Assembly: GCF_964252635.1 (NCBI RefSeq)
Contig: NZ_CAXUNP010000005.1
Coordinates: forward strand, 1-64,000
Direction of reading: 5' to 3'
DNA from: Jatrophihabitans sp964252635
Lineage (GTDB): Bacteria; Actinomycetota; Actinomycetes; Mycobacteriales; Jatrophihabitantaceae
DNA length: 64,000 nucleotides
A program made the translations under genes and the position numbers. The notes beneath the pieces are model-generated. The model saw only the letters and a program-made list of their open reading frames with translations. It searched no databases and was not told the DNA's origin. How positions within the stretch are numbered: position 1 is the first letter of the stretch; every line of letters begins with the position of its first letter. Shown here piece after piece: positions 8,425 to 15,713 of this stretch.

Positions 8425-8892
8425 CTAGCGCGAGGCGGTTCTGACCCGGAAGACCAGTCCCCCGACGAGCCCGGCAACCCCCCCGATTCCCATGAGCGAC
8501 CACCACGTCTGCGGCTGGCCGTAACCGACGACCAGCGTGCTGGAGTACGCCTTGGACGCCGTGATCCCGTCCGTCGGGACGTACCGGCCGTGGTAGACGA
8601 CCCTTTGCCCGTCGGCGACGTAACGACCCCACAGGTAGACGGCCAGCCCGACGAGCAGGCCAGCCGCGACCCCGCCGACGGTCAGCACCGGGAGACGGCC
8701 CCGACGAAGCCACCGCACCGCGAACGCGACGAAGAGCCCGGCGACCACTCCCGAGCCCAGGGTGACGGCCACCGGCACCGGCCAGGCAATGTCGGACCGG
8801 CGGCCGAGGTGGAAGGCCATGGCCACGGCCACGAGCCCGCCGACCAGCAGGCCGAGCGCTGCGAACAGGGCGACGGTCCGTCGCTCAGGCAC
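8425..8892 (-). CDS. Four-helix membrane protein of unknown function (copy 2)
   Basis: This is a 155-residue protein with four hydrophobic segments and a polar loop before the last one (VVYHGRYVPTDGITASKAYSS), which is probably outside. The GTG at 8892 (VPERRTVALF) overlaps the end of the upstream gene by 8 bases and gives the natural N terminus. Pieces such as VPVAVTLGSGVVAGLFVAFAVRW and the WWSLMGIGGVAGLVGG end resemble the upstream neighbour, so the two look like an old tandem duplication. No family is recognised. Confidence 0.75.
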   Translation of the reverse strand: MPERRTVALFAALGLLVGGLVAVAMAFHLGRRSDIAWPVPVAVTLGSGVVAGLFVAFAVRWLRRGRLPVLTVGGVAAGLLVGLAVYLWGRYVADGQRVVYHGRYVPTDGITASKAYSSTLVVGYGQPQTWWSLMGIGGVAGLVGGLVFRVRTASR

Positions 8893-9439
8893 TGCGTAGC
8901 CGCCCGACCACCTCGGCGACGACGGCGGCGAGCACACCGACCGCGAGTCCGACCACGGCGCCGGTCAGCACCAGCGGCCACCACGGTCCCGACGTCGGCA
9001 ATAGCTCCATGGTGATGCCCTTGGGCTCGAAGGTCGTGAACCTGAAGTCGCCCGCCGGCGGGTTCTCGGTGCGGCCGTAGAAGTGCAACTCCACCGCGAG
9101 CAGGACCCCCACGACGAGACCGGACGAGGCCAGCACGACCGCCGTCCCGATCCGTCCGACCTCGGCCGTGCCGCGCGACGACACCACCCACCGCAGCAGC
9201 CCGAGGAGCAGGCCGGCCACCAGCCCAGCGCCGACCGCGACCGGGAGCAGCCGGCCGACGTCGCTCCAGGAACCGGGCACGGAGGTGGCCAGGTAGTCGA
9301 CGTAGCGCCGCGGCATGCCCTGACCGGCGCCGAGGGCCACGCCCTGCCGCGCGCTCGTCCCGGCCATGAAGACCAGCACGAGGGAGAGCGCGGCGCCCAC
9401 CGCGGCGCCGAGCACAGCGCTTCCCGCGGTCGGCCTCAC
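8885..9439 (-). CDS. Four-helix membrane protein of unknown function (copy 1)
   Basis: This is a 184-residue protein starting at a GTG (VRPTAGSAVLGAAVG). It has four hydrophobic stretches and two outer loops: YVDYLATSVPGSWSDVG, and HFYGRTENPPAGDFRFTTF before WWPLVLTGAVVG. The order LLPVAVGAGLVAGLLLG, then a helix ending FYGR, a polar loop, WW and a Gly-rich last helix is shared with the downstream gene. It is coupled to that gene by overlap. It sits 15 bases from the end of marP; a shared transcript with marP is likely. Confidence 0.75.
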   Translation of the reverse strand: MRPTAGSAVLGAAVGAALSLVLVFMAGTSARQGVALGAGQGMPRRYVDYLATSVPGSWSDVGRLLPVAVGAGLVAGLLLGLLRWVVSSRGTAEVGRIGTAVVLASSGLVVGVLLAVELHFYGRTENPPAGDFRFTTFEPKGITMELLPTSGPWWPLVLTGAVVGLAVGVLAAVVAEVVGRLRSA

Positions 9440-9454
9440 AGCGGCACCCTAACG

Positions 9455-10642
9455 TCAGCCGGGCGTGCACCCACCGGTGTCGACAGCGGTGTTCGCCGTA
9501 CGCCCGGTCGAGGCCCCCGACGCGATCTCGGCGTCGGTGAGCACGAAGCCCGTGTCGGGCGAGTCGAGTGCGGTGGCGAAGACCATGCCGAGCACCGTGC
9601 CGTCGTTGGCCAGCAGCGGGCCACCGGAGTTGCCGCTGCGCACGACGGAGCGGATCGAGTAGATCGAGCGGGTGATCGTGCCGTGGCCGTAGATGTTGGA
9701 GCCGCGGACGGTCGTCTGCGAACGGATGCGGGCGGTGCGCACCGTGAACGGCCCGTTCTCGGGATAGCCGAGCACGGTGGCGGCGTCGCCGGTGCGGCCG
9801 GGCGAGCCGGTGAACCGCAGCACCGGCGCGTCGAGACGCGGCGCCGACAGCACCGCGACGTCGCGGTCGGGGTCTAAGTACACGACCTTGGCCGGCACGG
9901 TGCCGCCGTCGACCTGGATGCGCACGCTGCGGGTGCCCGCGACCACGTGGGCGTTGGTGAGCACGCGGTGCCGCGCGTAGACGAAACCGGAGCCCTCGAT
10001 ACCGCGGTCGCACTCGGGCGCCTGACCGTAGATCTTCACCGTCGAGCGCTGCGCCGCGCGCACGCGCGCCTGGACGGCGGGCGACAGGCTCGCGGGCGGG
10101 GCGGGGACGGCCACCACCGAGGTCGACGGCAGATCGCCGAGCACCGGCGGGAAGCCGCTCTGGTTCAGGAACCCGCGCAGCGAGGAGTACAGCCCGCGTA
10201 CGCCGTCGGGGACGGCGCCGTTCACCGCCCGCACGATCCGCGAATGGGCGGCCTCGGAGGCCAGCGTCGGGTAGGGCGAGGTGGCCAGCGGCACCGCGAC
10301 CATCCACGCCACGAGCAGCACCGACAGCACACCGAGGATCGACCCGACCCCGGCGTCGACGGGCTTGCCCCACTCCGGCACCAACTGCTTGACGTGCGCG
10401 GCCAGGTAGACGCCGGCCAGCTGACCGATGGTGGCCAGCACCAGCACGCACACGATGGCAACGGGGATCTGCGCGCGGCCGTCCGCAACCCGCGATCCGA
10501 GCGGCTGGGCGAGCTGGGCACCGATCGCCGCGCCCCCGAAGAAGCCGATGAGCGAGAACACCCCGACCACGGCCCCGCTGCGGAAACCGCCGATCGCGTA
10601 CGCGACGGCGACCACGATGATGATCAGGTCAAGCAGGTTCAC
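9455..10642 (-). CDS. marP: Membrane serine protease MarP (acid resistance)
   Basis: MarP is a periplasmic chymotrypsin-like protease that protects mycobacteria against acid and oxidative stress. Four N-terminal helices lie within about residues 1-125 (CvpA-like), followed by a protease domain. The triad is visible: His232 in LTNAHVVAG, Asp261 in DPDRDVAVL, Ser339 in RSGNSGGPLL. Cys211 (PECDRG) and Cys392 (GGCTPG) match the disulfide that locks active mycobacterial MarP. Length 395 is as expected. The GTG at 10642 overlaps the cupredoxin gene stop (GTGA), so the genes are coupled. Confidence 0.92.
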   Translation of the reverse strand: MNLLDLIIIVVAVAYAIGGFRSGAVVGVFSLIGFFGGAAIGAQLAQPLGSRVADGRAQIPVAIVCVLVLATIGQLAGVYLAAHVKQLVPEWGKPVDAGVGSILGVLSVLLVAWMVAVPLATSPYPTLASEAAHSRIVRAVNGAVPDGVRGLYSSLRGFLNQSGFPPVLGDLPSTSVVAVPAPPASLSPAVQARVRAAQRSTVKIYGQAPECDRGIEGSGFVYARHRVLTNAHVVAGTRSVRIQVDGGTVPAKVVYLDPDRDVAVLSAPRLDAPVLRFTGSPGRTGDAATVLGYPENGPFTVRTARIRSQTTVRGSNIYGHGTITRSIYSIRSVVRSGNSGGPLLANDGTVLGMVFATALDSPDTGFVLTDAEIASGASTGRTANTAVDTGGCTPG

Positions 10643-11076
10643 GAGCGGGGCTCGATCACCAACGTGCCGGTCTGGCCCTGCTGCACGTGGATGGTGCACA
10701 CGAAGCGGTAACGCCCGGGCGCGCCGGCGGTGAAGGTCACCTTGCCGACGTCGCCGGCCGCGGTCAGCGGGACGAAGGCACCGGGCAGGCCGTTGACGAG
10801 CAGGTTGTGCGGCGGGCCGCCGGACCCGCCCTTGACGACGTTCTTGAGGATGATCTCCACCCGTCCGGGATGGACGACGAGCGTGGACGGGTGGAAGCGC
10901 AGATCGGCCCCGGTGGTGACGGTCAGCTGCTGGAGGCCGTTGACGTCCGACGCGGTGCCGGACCCGTTGTGCGGCCGCTTCTGCGGCGCCGACTCGCTGT
11001 TGCTGCAGCCGGCCACCGCTGCGGTCAGGGCCACGGTCGCGGCCACGACACGGAGACGGGCACGGGCGGCGGGCAT
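10639..11076 (-). CDS. Cupredoxin-like lipoprotein
   Basis: This is a 145-residue exported protein. The signal peptide (RLRVVAATVALTAAVAGC) ends in a lipobox with Cys24. The rest is a single cupredoxin fold: a beta-rich domain with putative copper ligands His90 (PPHNLLVNG), Cys127 and His130 (RFVCTIHVQQGQTG). The usual axial Met is not seen; a Gln may replace it. This would make a small blue-copper electron carrier or copper-binding protein on the outer face of the membrane. It sits where M. tuberculosis has a thioredoxin-like protein (Rv3673c), between marP and the NUDIX gene. Confidence 0.8.
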   Translation of the reverse strand: MPAARARLRVVAATVALTAAVAGCSNSESAPQKRPHNGSGTASDVNGLQQLTVTTGADLRFHPSTLVVHPGRVEIILKNVVKGGSGGPPHNLLVNGLPGAFVPLTAAGDVGKVTFTAGAPGRYRFVCTIHVQQGQTGTLVIEPRS

Positions 11077-11117
11077 GGGGTGACGGTACCGGCGCGGCCT
11101 GACGGTTCCGGTGGCCG

Positions 11118-11804
11118 TCAATCCCTGTCCACAGCTGCCGTCGGCGGGCTCGGGTAGCCGGGCAGCGGTGGCAGCGGGCGCCGCACGGTGCGGTCCCAGG
11201 GCTGCGCCCAGCCGGCGATGTCCAGGAGGCGGTCGAGCAGCCCGGCGGTGAACCCCCAGACGAACAGCCCGCGGGCCTCGAACCCCGGGCTGAGGTAGCC
11301 CGCGGGACCGTTGACGAGGAAGCGGTGCGACGGGTCGGTGAGCTCGGCGATGGGCACCAGCTCGACCCGCGCGACCTCGGCCGCACTGACCGCGCGCACC
11401 GCGGCGGGGTCGTGCAGGGCCGGGCACCAGGCGAGCACCGGGGTCACGACGAAGCCGGTGACGGGAATGAAGATCGGCGGCAACGCGGCGATCACCTGCA
11501 CGTCCGCGGCGTCGAGGCCGACCTCCTCGGTGGCCTCGCGCAGGGCCGCCGCGACCGGCGAGGCGTCCCCGTCGTCGATCGACCCGCCCGGGAACGCGAC
11601 CTGGCCCGCGTGCTTGCGCAGGTCGGAGGAACGTTCGATGAGCAGGACGGACGGGCCGTCCGGGCCGTCGGCGAAGGAGATGAGGACGGCCGAGGGACGC
11701 CCCGACCCGTCGTCGGGGGGCAGGAAGCGAGAGAGGTCGTCACCGCCGATCGAGGCGGCCGCGTCGGCCAGCGGCGCCAGCCACCCGGGAACGGCAGCGC
11801 TCAC
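11118..11804 (-). CDS. NUDIX hydrolase, CoA pyrophosphatase type
   Basis: It probably cleaves CoA or acyl-CoA to phosphopantetheine and 3',5'-ADP. The NUDIX region reads VAFPGGSIDDGD, then ALREATEEVGL; the first Glu of the box is lacking, as in NudL-like CoA hydrolases. The UPF0035-like phrase LLIERSSDLRKHAGQVAFPGG precedes it. It is 228 residues; the GTG at 11804 overlaps the nth stop (GTGA). In M. tuberculosis the same order is seen (Rv3672c beside nth). Confidence 0.85.
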   Translation of the reverse strand: MSAAVPGWLAPLADAAASIGGDDLSRFLPPDDGSGRPSAVLISFADGPDGPSVLLIERSSDLRKHAGQVAFPGGSIDDGDASPVAAALREATEEVGLDAADVQVIAALPPIFIPVTGFVVTPVLAWCPALHDPAAVRAVSAAEVARVELVPIAELTDPSHRFLVNGPAGYLSPGFEARGLFVWGFTAGLLDRLLDIAGWAQPWDRTVRRPLPPLPGYPSPPTAAVDRD

Positions 11805-12529
11805 GTGGCGACCATCTGCGCCTCGGTCTTGACCAGCTTCGCCGCGGCCTCGGGGTCGGTGGGCCCTTCGCCGAAGGACGGGCACAGCCGCGCGATCGGG
11901 CACACCCCGCACGCGGGCTTGCGGGAATGGCACATTCGCCGCCCGTGCCAGATGGTGCGGTGGCTGAAGATCGTCCATTCCTTCTTGGGGATGAGGGTCG
12001 CGACGGCGGCCTCGACCTTGACGGGGTCGGTCTCGGTCGTCCAGCCCCACCGCCGCACGAGCCGCCCGAAGTGGGTGTCCACCGTCAGCCCGGGCACGTC
12101 GAAGGCGTTGCCGAGCACGACGTTCGCGGTCTTGCGCCCGAAGCCCGGCAGGGTGACGAGCTCGGCGAGCGTCCGCGGGACCTCCCCGTCGAAGTTCTCG
12201 ACCAGGGCCTGCCCGAGCTTGATCAGCGACGTGGTCTTGTTCCGGAAGAACCCGGTCGGCTTGATGAGGGCCTCGAGCTCGTCACGGTCGGCACCGGCGT
12301 ACGCGGCCGCGTCGCGGTAGCGGCGGAAGACGGCCGGGGTGACCTCGTTGACCCGCTTGTCGGTGCACTGCGCCGACAGGACCGTGGCCACCGACAGCTC
12401 GAGCGGCGTCGTGAAGTCCAGCTCGATGTGGGCATCCGGATACAGGTCGGCGAGCTCACGGTTGATCCGCCGCGCGCGGCGGGTGAGGGCCAACGGGGTT
12501 TCGGGGGCTGAGGCCCGGACGGTTGCCAC
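11801..12529 (-). CDS. nth: Endonuclease III (DNA glycosylase/AP lyase)
   Basis: Nth removes oxidised pyrimidines and nicks at the abasic site (base excision repair). The helix-hairpin-helix is LPGFGRKTANVV, with catalytic Lys in LSAQCTDKRVN and Asp in LTVDTHFGRL. The 4Fe-4S loop is C-x6-C-x2-C-x5-C (CHSRKPACGVCPIARLC). The GTG at 12529 gives 242 residues, in line with family members; starts at 12583 or 12589 would add a basic tail that runs close to the divergent gene's promoter. It is coupled by GTGA to the NUDIX gene. Confidence 0.9.
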   Translation of the reverse strand: MATVRASAPETPLALTRRARRINRELADLYPDAHIELDFTTPLELSVATVLSAQCTDKRVNEVTPAVFRRYRDAAAYAGADRDELEALIKPTGFFRNKTTSLIKLGQALVENFDGEVPRTLAELVTLPGFGRKTANVVLGNAFDVPGLTVDTHFGRLVRRWGWTTETDPVKVEAAVATLIPKKEWTIFSHRTIWHGRRMCHSRKPACGVCPIARLCPSFGEGPTDPEAAAKLVKTEAQMVAT

Positions 12530-12600
12530 GACAGCGAGCCTACGAGCCGGTACGGACACCGCGTCGGCCCGCTTGGCCGACATCCGCACCGTGGTGCGGC

Positions 12601-12864
12601 ATGATGGGCGGCGTCATGATCGGTTTCGCGCTGCTCCTCTTCCCCTTCGTGGTGCTCGGCTTCGTGCTGCTCATGGAACGCGTCGAGGAGCCGCTGAACC
12701 ACCTACCGAACGAGCGCGAGATCGAGAACTTCCTCGACAGCGCCAACCCCTCCGAGCTGAACACGTTCGTCCGTGAAGGCAGCGAGTCGGCGCTGCGGCG
12801 CTTCCGCGGGCGGCTGGGCCGTCGCCGTGGCCGGCGCAAGGCCGACGCAGCCACGCTGGACTGA
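12601..12864 (+). CDS. Small membrane protein (Rv3675-like)
   Basis: This 87-residue protein has one N-terminal hydrophobic segment (MIGFALLLFPFVVLGFVLLM), a conserved-looking acidic stretch (ERVEEPLNHLPNEREIENFLDSANPSELNTFV) and a basic tail rich in Arg/Gly. It is found between nth and crp, as in M. tuberculosis. The ATG at 12601 is used; the ATG at 12616 is equally possible. Function unknown. Confidence 0.7.
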   Translation: MMGGVMIGFALLLFPFVVLGFVLLMERVEEPLNHLPNEREIENFLDSANPSELNTFVREGSESALRRFRGRLGRRRGRRKADAATLD

Positions 12865-12940
12865 GCTCGCCCCGCGAGCGTGCGCATGGCGCGTCGCCGT
12901 CCGGCACGGAGGCCAGCGGCGCACTATAAGGCCGGTGCCC

Positions 12941-12971
12941 TAGACTTCTGTCAGCTGTGACCGGATTCGCA
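12941..12971 (+). promoter_or_regulatory. crp promoter -10 and CRP-like operator
   Basis: TAGACT at 12941-12946 is a plausible -10 box. TGTGA-N6-TCGCA at 12956-12971 differs from the Crp consensus TGTGA-N6-TCACA by one base and lies about 10-25 bases after that -10, before the crp start. The position suits repression of crp by its own product. No convincing -35 is visible. Confidence 0.5.
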
Positions 12972-12994
12972 CTGACGGCGATCGAGGAGCATGA

Positions 12995-13669
12995 GTGGAC
13001 GAGGTTCTGCGCCGGGCGGGACTGTTCCAGGGCGTCGACCCTGAGGACGTCGAGGCGCTGTCCGACGAGTTCGAGATCTTCGACGCCCCTCGCGGTGCCG
13101 TCCTGTTCAACGAGGGCGAGCCCGGCGACAGCCTGTACATCGTCGTGGCCGGCAAGGTGAAGCTCGGCCGCCGCTCCCCCGACGGCCGCGAGAACCTCGT
13201 CGCGATCTACGGCCCGTCGGACCAGTTCGGCGAGCTGTCGCTGTTCGACCCGGGCCCGCGCACGGCCACCGCCACCGTCGTCACGGACGCCCGGCTGGCG
13301 CGCCTGCCCAAGTCGGCGCTGCAGAAGTGGGCGACCGAGCGGCCGCAGATCGCGATGCAGCTGCTGCGCGTCGTCGCCCGGCGGCTGCGCCGCACGAACA
13401 CGATGCTCGCGGACCTGATCTTCGTCGACGTGCCGGGCCGGGTGGCCAAGCAGCTGCTGCAGCTCGCGCAGCGCTTCGGTTCCATCGACGGCGGGCAGCT
13501 GCGGGTCACCCACGACCTCACCCAGGAGGAGCTCGCGCAGCTCGTCGGCGCCTCCCGGGAGACGGTGAACAAGGCGCTGGCCGACTTCGCCTCCCGCGGG
13601 TGGCTGCGCCTCGAGGGCAAGAGCGTCGTCATCCTCGACCGCGAACGTCTGGCTCGCCGCGCCCGCTGA
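12995..13669 (+). CDS. crp: CRP/FNR-family cAMP-responsive global regulator
   Basis: This 224-residue protein has the same length and layout as M. tuberculosis Crp (Rv3676). An N-terminal cyclic-nucleotide domain contains FNEGEPGDSLYIVVAGKVKLGRRS and the phosphate-binding cassette GELSLFDPGPRTATATV. The C-terminal winged helix has LTQEELAQLVGASRETVNKALADFASRGWL as the recognition helix-turn-helix. The GTG at 12995 is preceded by GAGGAG at 12984-12989. It should bind cAMP and control carbon and energy genes. Possible targets in this window are crp itself and the polyol transport region. Confidence 0.93.
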   Translation: MDEVLRRAGLFQGVDPEDVEALSDEFEIFDAPRGAVLFNEGEPGDSLYIVVAGKVKLGRRSPDGRENLVAIYGPSDQFGELSLFDPGPRTATATVVTDARLARLPKSALQKWATERPQIAMQLLRVVARRLRRTNTMLADLIFVDVPGRVAKQLLQLAQRFGSIDGGQLRVTHDLTQEELAQLVGASRETVNKALADFASRGWLRLEGKSVVILDRERLARRAR

Positions 13670-13702
13670 CCGACCGCCGCACCCGCTGACCGCCCACCAC
13701 GT

Positions 13703-13768
13703 CGAGTGGCGGGATATTCGTCGAGTGGTGGGCTATAACCCACCACTCGCGTCATAGCCCGCCACTCG
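13703..13768. repeat. 66-base nested palindrome, left copy
   Basis: Four 11-base boxes are arranged A-B-B'-A': CGAGTGGCGGG at 13703, CGAGTGGTGGG at 13722, CCCACCACTCG at 13739 and CCCGCCACTCG at 13758. A pairs perfectly with A' and B with B'. Offsets are 19, 17 and 19 bases. It lies between the crp stop and the DUF559 gene; an identical layout is found after that gene at 14716-14781. Confidence 0.85.
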
Positions 13769-13864
13769 CGATACGTCCCCGCAGCTGTCCACAGGCACGG
13801 CTCGTGTCCACAGGAAGTCGGCACCAGCGGATCGCGGTGCGCTCGGCAGTCCAACGTTGCGTTC

Positions 13865-14692
13865 ATGACCGATCTCGCTCGCGTCAGCCACGGCGTCTGG
13901 CGCGAACCTTCCGACATCGTCGATCTTGCGGGCAGAGCGGCAGCGTTACTCACCGGGATAGCGCCCGGCTCCGTGGTCTCAGGGCTTTCCGCGGCGCGGC
14001 TGCACGGCCTGTGGTTGCCCTCTTCCGCACACGTCGGCCCGGTGGAATTCATCACCCATCCGGGCGCCGAACAGCCTCGTGCGCATGCGCACAGCGAACG
14101 CAGCGAGGTTCGGTTGCGAAGGTGCAGACTCCGACGGGATGAGATCGTGAACGTCGACGGGTTGGACGTCACCTGCATCGAGCGCACGTGGATCGACATC
14201 GCCGAGCGGTTGACGTTGCTCGATGTCGTTGCTGCCGGCGACAGCGCGCTGCGAGGCGGCGCGGGGACCGACTCGTTGGCGGACGCCGTGGGCCGGGGCC
14301 GCGGCCGTCGTGGTGTACGAGCGGCCCGGGCGGCCCTGACGCTGCTCGATGCACGCTCGCGGTCGCGGCCCGAGTCCCACCTGCGAGCCGGCTTCGTCCT
14401 GCGTGGGCTGGTGCCGTCGGGCGTCAACCAGCCGGTCTTCGACGACCTCGGGCAATGGCTTGCCGAACCCGATCTCAGCTTCGACGACGCTCGCCTGGCC
14501 GTCGAGTACAACGGCGCCGATCACGCAACGACGGATCGGATGCGGAGGGACATGACCCGTCAGGTCGATCTCGGTGACCGCGGTGGTTGGCAGACCGTTG
14601 CGTTCGGCCCGGCTCAGGTGTTCGGGCGCCTCGACCAGTGCGCCGCGTACGTCGCACGGGTGCGACGCGAACGGATCGGCGTTCGGATCTGA
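13865..14692 (+). CDS. DUF559-like PD-(D/E)XK protein with AbiEi-like N terminus
   Basis: This is a 275-residue protein of the orphan type found in many actinobacteria. The C-terminal part has the layout of a very-short-patch-repair/PD-(D/E)XK nuclease: Glu170 (RPESHLR), Asp203 (EPDLSF), Glu214 in VEYNG, His220, then RRDMTRQVDL. The N-terminal half (SGLSAARLHGLWLP, then VDGLDVTCIERTWIDIAERL) resembles AbiEi-type antitoxin-like proteins. It interrupts the conserved order crp-metallo-beta-lactamase gene and is flanked by two 66-base palindromes, so it looks like an inserted cassette. No toxin partner is adjacent. DNA cleavage is an inference. Confidence 0.75.
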   Translation: MTDLARVSHGVWREPSDIVDLAGRAAALLTGIAPGSVVSGLSAARLHGLWLPSSAHVGPVEFITHPGAEQPRAHAHSERSEVRLRRCRLRRDEIVNVDGLDVTCIERTWIDIAERLTLLDVVAAGDSALRGGAGTDSLADAVGRGRGRRGVRAARAALTLLDARSRSRPESHLRAGFVLRGLVPSGVNQPVFDDLGQWLAEPDLSFDDARLAVEYNGADHATTDRMRRDMTRQVDLGDRGGWQTVAFGPAQVFGRLDQCAAYVARVRRERIGVRI

Positions 14693-14715
14693 TCGAGCCG
14701 CGGCGGCAAGTCTGC

Positions 14716-14781
14716 CGAGTGGCGGGGAATGCGTCGAGTGGCGGGAGATATCCCGCCACTCGAGCAATAACCCACCACTCG
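14716..14781. repeat. 66-base nested palindrome, right copy
   Basis: The boxes are CGAGTGGCGGG at 14716 and again at 14735, CCCGCCACTCG at 14752 and CCCACCACTCG at 14771. The 19-17-19 offsets equal those of the left copy at 13703-13768. B and B' pair perfectly; A and A' have one C/A mismatch. The variable base (C or T) of the inner pair differs from the left copy on both arms, so pairing is kept. Confidence 0.85.
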
Positions 14782-14792
14782 AGCGAGGGACG

Positions 14793-14844
14793 GAGGCGGG
14801 ATGGCTCGACGGAGAGCGGGCGCGAGGCGGGGATGGCTCGACGG
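14793..14844 (+). repeat. Short direct repeat after the DUF559 cassette
   Basis: GAGGCGGG followed by ATGGCTCGACGG occurs at 14793 and again at 14824, the second with one extra G. It lies between the right palindrome and the metallo-beta-lactamase gene stop and may mark a repair scar at the edge of the insertion. Confidence 0.5.
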
Positions 14845-14861
14845 GGCCGGGGCCGAGGGCC

Positions 14862-15713
14862 TCAGCGGCGCAGGTAGTCCAGCTGGGCGGCGACGGACAG
14901 CTCGGCGGCCCACCACACGGCCGGGTCGACGTCGGCGTAGACGTCCTCGACGATCTCGCGTGCCGTCGCCGACGGCCCGAGCCGTTGCAGCGCCGACCGC
15001 ACCTGCTCCAACCGCTCGGCACGGTGCGCGAGGTACTCCGCCGCCACCGTGCCGATCGAGTCGAGCTCCGGCCCGTGACCGGGCAGCACCCGCGCCCCGC
15101 CGAGGCCCTGCAGCAGACGCAGCGACGCCAGGTAGGGCCCCAGCGCGCCGTCCGGGTGCGCGACCACGGTCGTGCCCCGGCCCAGGACCGTGTCGCCGGT
15201 GAACACGGCGGCACCGTCGGCGTCGTCGCTGCCGGCCAGGACGAAGGACACCGAGTCGGCCGTGTGCCCGGGGGTGGCGAGGACCTGCAGCCGCACACCG
15301 GACGCGTCGACGACCGCCCCGTCCCGCAGCGGCGGCCCACCGCGGCACAGCGCCGGGTCCGCGGCACGGACCGCCACCCCGGTCTGCTCGTGCAACCGCG
15401 CCGCCAGGCCGCTGTGGTCGTGGTGGCCGTGGGTCAGCAGCACCACCGAGACCGACGGCGCCGCGCTCAGCAGCCGCTCGAGGTGGTCCGCGCCGGGGTG
15501 GTTCTCGCTGTCCTCGCCGGGGTCGATGAGGATGCGTTCCGCGGCGTCCCGCGCACCGACCACCCAGCTGTTCGTGCCCTCGAGACTCATCGGTCCAGGG
15601 TTGCGTTGCAGCAGCACCGACGCGCGCGGGGTCACCGCGCGCAGGGTTCCGTACGCGGGGAATGCGACCTCGGACGCGGCCGCCTCCGGTCGGCGGCGCC
15701 GTCGCAGCCTCAC
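14862..15713 (-). CDS. Metallo-beta-lactamase-fold hydrolase (LACTB2/Rv3677c-like)
   Basis: This is a 283-residue soluble metallohydrolase. The metal-binding motifs are THGHHDHSG (HxHxDH), the His of LATPGHTADS, the Asp of FTGDTVLGRG and the His of LPGHGPEL. A C-terminal helical extension (HRAERLEQVRSALQRLG to AQLDYLRR) is typical of LACTB2-type proteins, some of which cut RNA. The GTG at 15713 overlaps the NUDIX stop (GTGA). It corresponds to Rv3677c next to crp. The substrate is not evident. Confidence 0.85.
   Translation of the reverse strand: MRLRRRRRPEAAASEVAFPAYGTLRAVTPRASVLLQRNPGPMSLEGTNSWVVGARDAAERILIDPGEDSENHPGADHLERLLSAAPSVSVVLLTHGHHDHSGLAARLHEQTGVAVRAADPALCRGGPPLRDGAVVDASGVRLQVLATPGHTADSVSFVLAGSDDADGAAVFTGDTVLGRGTTVVAHPDGALGPYLASLRLLQGLGGARVLPGHGPELDSIGTVAAEYLAHRAERLEQVRSALQRLGPSATAREIVEDVYADVDPAVWWAAELSVAAQLDYLRR

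Noticed and set aside
13786..13812. Two CTGTCCACA sequences 18 bases apart, resembling DnaA boxes
   Set aside because: Only two near-matches, no AT-rich stretch and no dnaA or dnaN nearby, so no origin is called.
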